From NCBI RefSeq assembly GCF_000708675.1, contig NZ_JELR01000001.1:1302001-1366000 (forward strand): a stretch of DNA of 64,000 nt. Reading direction: 5' to 3'. A program made the position numbers and the translations under genes. This DNA comes from Microbulbifer sp. HZ11 (lineage in GTDB: Bacteria > Pseudomonadota > Gammaproteobacteria > Pseudomonadales > Cellvibrionaceae). Shown here piece by piece: positions 61,391 through 64,000 of the stretch. The notes under the pieces are model-generated. The model had not been told where the DNA came from. It made no database searches and saw only the letters and a list, made by a program, of their open reading frames with translations. Positions within the stretch are counted from its first letter, which is position 1, and every line of letters begins with the position of its first letter.

Positions 61391-61903
61391 ATGATTCGTC
61401 ACATGTTGCTGGTCAGCCTGATGACCACGATTGCCATCACCGGCTGCAGCCGTAAATCTGACACCCACGACCCGGACACCACCCAGAAGCCTGAGGCCGA
61501 AGTGGTTGAGGAAACAACCGTCGTCGAAGAGGATACCAGCGCACCAGACTACAGCGCGCCCTCCTCCACTGGCGACACCGGCAGTGCCAACGACAATACC
61601 AGCGACAGCGGCGACGCTAGCGGCACCGCCGGTGACACCGACAGCTCGTCTGCGGAAAGCCCCAACAGTGAAGGCCAGCTGATCTGCAACGCCACGTGGT
61701 TCGAGTGGGTGAATTCAGAAGTGATGAAAACCCAGAGTGAGGCCATTACCGAACACTACCCATCCGGTTTACCCCTGGTCGGCTCCGACGACTGGTTTAT
61801 TGCCATGGATAAACTGACCGGAGGTGACGGCGCTCACGGCCCCGATGGCGGCAGTGATGAGTGGTGCTTCATGATGCAGCAGCGACTCAACAAAACCGAC
61901 TGA
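61391..61903 (+). CDS. Acidic Ser/Thr/Asp-rich lipoprotein
   Basis: A 170-residue predicted lipoprotein (lipobox ITGC, Cys19). Residues 20-95 are a low-complexity, strongly acidic stretch rich in Thr, Ser, Asp and Gly, likely a flexible spacer. The C-terminal 75 residues form a small folded-looking domain with two Cys (LICNATWFEWVN; SDEWCFMMQQRL) that may form a disulfide. I do not recognise the family. Confidence 0.75.
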   Translation: MIRHMLLVSLMTTIAITGCSRKSDTHDPDTTQKPEAEVVEETTVVEEDTSAPDYSAPSSTGDTGSANDNTSDSGDASGTAGDTDSSSAESPNSEGQLICNATWFEWVNSEVMKTQSEAITEHYPSGLPLVGSDDWFIAMDKLTGGDGAHGPDGGSDEWCFMMQQRLNKTD

Positions 61904-61947
61904 CCACCTTCCCAGCCATAAGACATCTGTCAACACCGGGAGAAACC

Positions 61948-62229
61948 ATGAAGAACGTGAAAAATTCCCTGCTCGCCGTTACTCTGAGCGGCTTCGCCGC
62001 AGTCGCGGCAGCACAGGCAAATGCCAACGATGAAATGCCTCCCCCCGGCGCCATGGCCCTGTCCAGCCTGCTCACAAAACTCGAACAGCAGGGTTACACT
62101 CCAGTGGTCGATGTTTCACTGGAGCGAGGCCGCTGGGAAGTGGAAGCGTACAAAGAAGGGCGAAAATGGGACCTCGAAGTAGATCCCAACAGTGGTGAAA
62201 TTTTAGAGGTCAAAGAAGATAAAGACTGA
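61948..62229 (+). CDS. PepSY-like small periplasmic protein
   Basis: A 93-residue exported protein: signal peptide (LLAVTLSGFAAVAAAQANA) and a PepSY-type domain (LEQQGYTPVVDVSLERGRWE, 20 residues; WDLEVDPNSGEILEVKED). Such proteins are often small periplasmic modulators. The ATG at 61948 has GGGAGA upstream and lies 44 bases after the lipoprotein stop, so the two may be cotranscribed. Confidence 0.85.
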   Translation: MKNVKNSLLAVTLSGFAAVAAAQANANDEMPPPGAMALSSLLTKLEQQGYTPVVDVSLERGRWEVEAYKEGRKWDLEVDPNSGEILEVKEDKD

Positions 62230-62257
62230 TCCGCAGCCCGAGGGAGAGCTCTCTTCA

Positions 62258-64000
62258 ATGCCTCCCGCTGACACCCCCGATGGCCGAGCACTGCTCCAAC
62301 AACTGGTGCGGTTGCTCGGCCGCGATGGCGTGATCAGCGATGCTCAGCGCAGCGAGCACTACCGCACCGGTTTCCGCTCAGGGGAAGGCGGTGCGCTGGC
62401 AGTGGTGTTCCCCGCAAAGCTTGTGCAGCTGTGGCAGACTCTTCAGGTATGTGTCGATGCCGGCGCCATCATTATCATGCAGGCGGCCAATACCGGCCTG
62501 ACTGAAGGCTCCACACCCAGCGGCAACGATTACGATCGACCGATCGTGATAATCAATACCCTGCAGATGAACGGTATTCACCTGCTAGGAGAGGGTAATC
62601 ACCAGGGAGAGCAGGTTGTCGCCTTGGCCGGGGCCACGCTGCATAGCCTGGAAAAACTCCTCACACCATTACAGCGCTCGCCGCACTCGGAAATTGGCTC
62701 CTCCTGCCTTGGCGCTTCCATTGTCGGCGGCATCGCCAACAATTCCGGCGGCGCACTGTGCCAACGCGGCCCCGCTTACACAGAGCTTGCACTTTACGCA
62801 CAGGTCAATGCGGAGGGACGTTTACAACTGATCAATCACCTGGGTATTGACCTGGGTGAGACGCCGCAGGAAATGCTCACCAACCTGGAAAACGGTACCT
62901 TTATTCAGGTCAGGGAGCTACCGCACCCCCACAACAGCAGCCGTACACGCATGGCTTCAGATCGGGAATATGTGGAGCGGATACGAGATGTTGAGGCAGA
63001 CACGCCCGCGAGATTCAATGCCGACCCTCGCCGCCTGTTTGAAACCAGCGGCTGTGCGGGCAAGGTCGCTGTGTTTGCCGTGCGTCTCGATACTTTCCCC
63101 ATACCCAGGCACACCCGGACATTCTACATCGGCAGCAATGACGCAGACGTTTTTGCACGTCTGCGCAGAGGGCTGCTGACCGAGCTACCCGAAATCCCGC
63201 TGCTGGGCGAGTACCTGCATCGCGACATGTTCGACCTGGCGGCGAGCTACGGCAAAGACAGTTTTTACACCATTGAAAAGCTCGGAACCCGCCGCATGCC
63301 CCGCTTCTTTGCACTAAAGGGGCGCATCGACGCGTGGCTCGCAAAGCGGTCGTGGGTGCCCCGATATTTCAGTGACCGCCTGTTGCAGAGTATCAGCAAA
63401 CTGCTCCCCCAGCACTTGCCCAAACCCATGCTGGATTACCGGGAAAAGTATCAGCATCACCTGATCGTAAAAGTCGCGGATAGCAGTATCGAGCCAGCCG
63501 AACAGTGGTTGCAGACCTTCTTTGCGGGGACTGAAAACACCGGGGAATTTTTTGCCTGTAGTACCTCAGAGGCCAGCAAGGCCATGCTGCACCGATTCGT
63601 CTCTGCCGGCGCCGCCATGCGCTACCAGGCCGTCCACAGTAAACAGGTAGGGGAGCTGCTGCCTCTGGATATCGCGCTCAGGCGCAACGATATGGACTGG
63701 GAAGAAAAGCTGCCTGTCGAGATCGCAAGCCAGCTGGAGTATCGCCTCTACTACGGTCACTTCCTGTGCAACGTCTTTCACCAGGATTACATCCTTAAAA
63801 AAGGCGCCGATCCAGAAGCCGTCAAAAAAGCCCTGCTCCGGTTACTCGACCGCCGCGGGGCTCGCTACCCGGCAGAGCACAATGTTGGCCATCTTTATCA
63901 GGCGCCCGACGAACAAAAAACATTTTTCGAACAGCTCGACCCCACCAATACCTTCAACCCCGGTATCGGGAAAACCGACAAGCACCGCCGCTGCTGCAAC
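62258..64000 (+). CDS. dld: Quinone-dependent D-lactate dehydrogenase (partial)
   Basis: FAD-dependent, membrane-associated D-lactate:quinone oxidoreductase of the E. coli Dld type. The visible 581 codons cover almost the whole protein: an N-terminal FAD-binding domain (IIIMQAANTGLTEGSTPSGN, 20 residues; IGSSCLGASIVGGIANNSGG, 20 residues) and the Dld-specific C-terminal domain (GHLYQAPDEQKTFFEQLDPT, 20 residues, then NTFNPGIGKT). The frame is open at the right edge; the E. coli enzyme would end about here. GGGAGAG lies some 10 bases before the ATG. Confidence 0.93.
   Translation, partial: MPPADTPDGRALLQQLVRLLGRDGVISDAQRSEHYRTGFRSGEGGALAVVFPAKLVQLWQTLQVCVDAGAIIIMQAANTGLTEGSTPSGNDYDRPIVIINTLQMNGIHLLGEGNHQGEQVVALAGATLHSLEKLLTPLQRSPHSEIGSSCLGASIVGGIANNSGGALCQRGPAYTELALYAQVNAEGRLQLINHLGIDLGETPQEMLTNLENGTFIQVRELPHPHNSSRTRMASDREYVERIRDVEADTPARFNADPRRLFETSGCAGKVAVFAVRLDTFPIPRHTRTFYIGSNDADVFARLRRGLLTELPEIPLLGEYLHRDMFDLAASYGKDSFYTIEKLGTRRMPRFFALKGRIDAWLAKRSWVPRYFSDRLLQSISKLLPQHLPKPMLDYREKYQHHLIVKVADSSIEPAEQWLQTFFAGTENTGEFFACSTSEASKAMLHRFVSAGAAMRYQAVHSKQVGELLPLDIALRRNDMDWEEKLPVEIASQLEYRLYYGHFLCNVFHQDYILKKGADPEAVKKALLRLLDRRGARYPAEHNVGHLYQAPDEQKTFFEQLDPTNTFNPGIGKTDKHRRCCN

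Overview
The window looks like part of the chromosome of a marine, polysaccharide-degrading gammaproteobacterium of the Cellvibrionales type, most like Microbulbifer. The clues are a GC-rich sequence, the gammaproteobacterial gene order pyrG-kdsA-eno-ftsB-ispD-ispF-truD-pcm, polyserine linkers joining secreted glycoside hydrolase modules, and several large TonB-dependent receptors. The genus is an inference; the class is well supported by gene order and protein sequences. No tRNA, rRNA, CRISPR array, transposase or phage gene was seen.

1-9520 (minus strand): a housekeeping block, tilS, pyrG, kdsA, eno, ftsB, ispD, ispF, truD, pcm and a DUF368 membrane protein cut by the left edge. Several of these genes overlap by 1-4 bases. 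surE, which usually lies between truD and pcm, is absent; a 140 bp palindrome-ended element sits there instead. A structured repeat lies between eno and ftsB.

9774-30017 (mostly plus strand): a polysaccharide-utilisation region. It holds a GH10 xylanase with CBM2, a GH5 glucanase with CBM6 and a ricin-type module, two TonB-dependent receptors, two GH3 enzymes (one periplasmic, one a lipoprotein), a sugar-porter MFS transporter and a DUF4380 protein. Two minus-strand regulators, each with a seven-helix membrane domain fused to an AraC-type DNA-binding domain, are transcribed divergently from the GH5 gene and the second receptor. A short motif (GACGTTC, or the related GCGTTCGAAT) recurs in the gaps upstream of the GH5, receptor and GH3 genes. 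The likely flow is extracellular cleavage of beta-glucan or xylan, TonB-driven uptake of oligomers, GH3 trimming and MFS import.

30332-54058: an accessory stretch. It holds a DegV lipid-binding protein; a putative alkyl-sulfate unit (outer-membrane transporter-like protein, FadL-type channel, SdsA-type alkyl sulfatase); and, on the minus strand, a phospholipase D-family protein, a Baeyer-Villiger-type monooxygenase and an eight-haem cytochrome with a TPR tail. These are followed by a six-gene MoxR/Bat-like operon (MoxR, DUF58, DUF4381, VWA, VWA-TPR, BatD-like), a HAD phosphatase, a formylglycine-type sulfatase, a DUF3604 lipoprotein and a ZnT9-like cation diffusion facilitator.

54146-64000: two small conserved proteins (TfoX N-terminal type and DUF1801), a second copy of the structured repeat, purL, the divergent mltF, an acidic Ser/Thr-rich lipoprotein, a PepSY-like protein, and a quinone-dependent D-lactate dehydrogenase cut by the right edge. 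The most unusual items are the membrane-tethered AraC regulators with their candidate shared operator, the repeat pair with a conserved core but different and still paired outer stems, the Bat-like protein with an altered metal site, and the sulfatase/HAD/DUF3604 and FadL/alkyl sulfatase cassettes.
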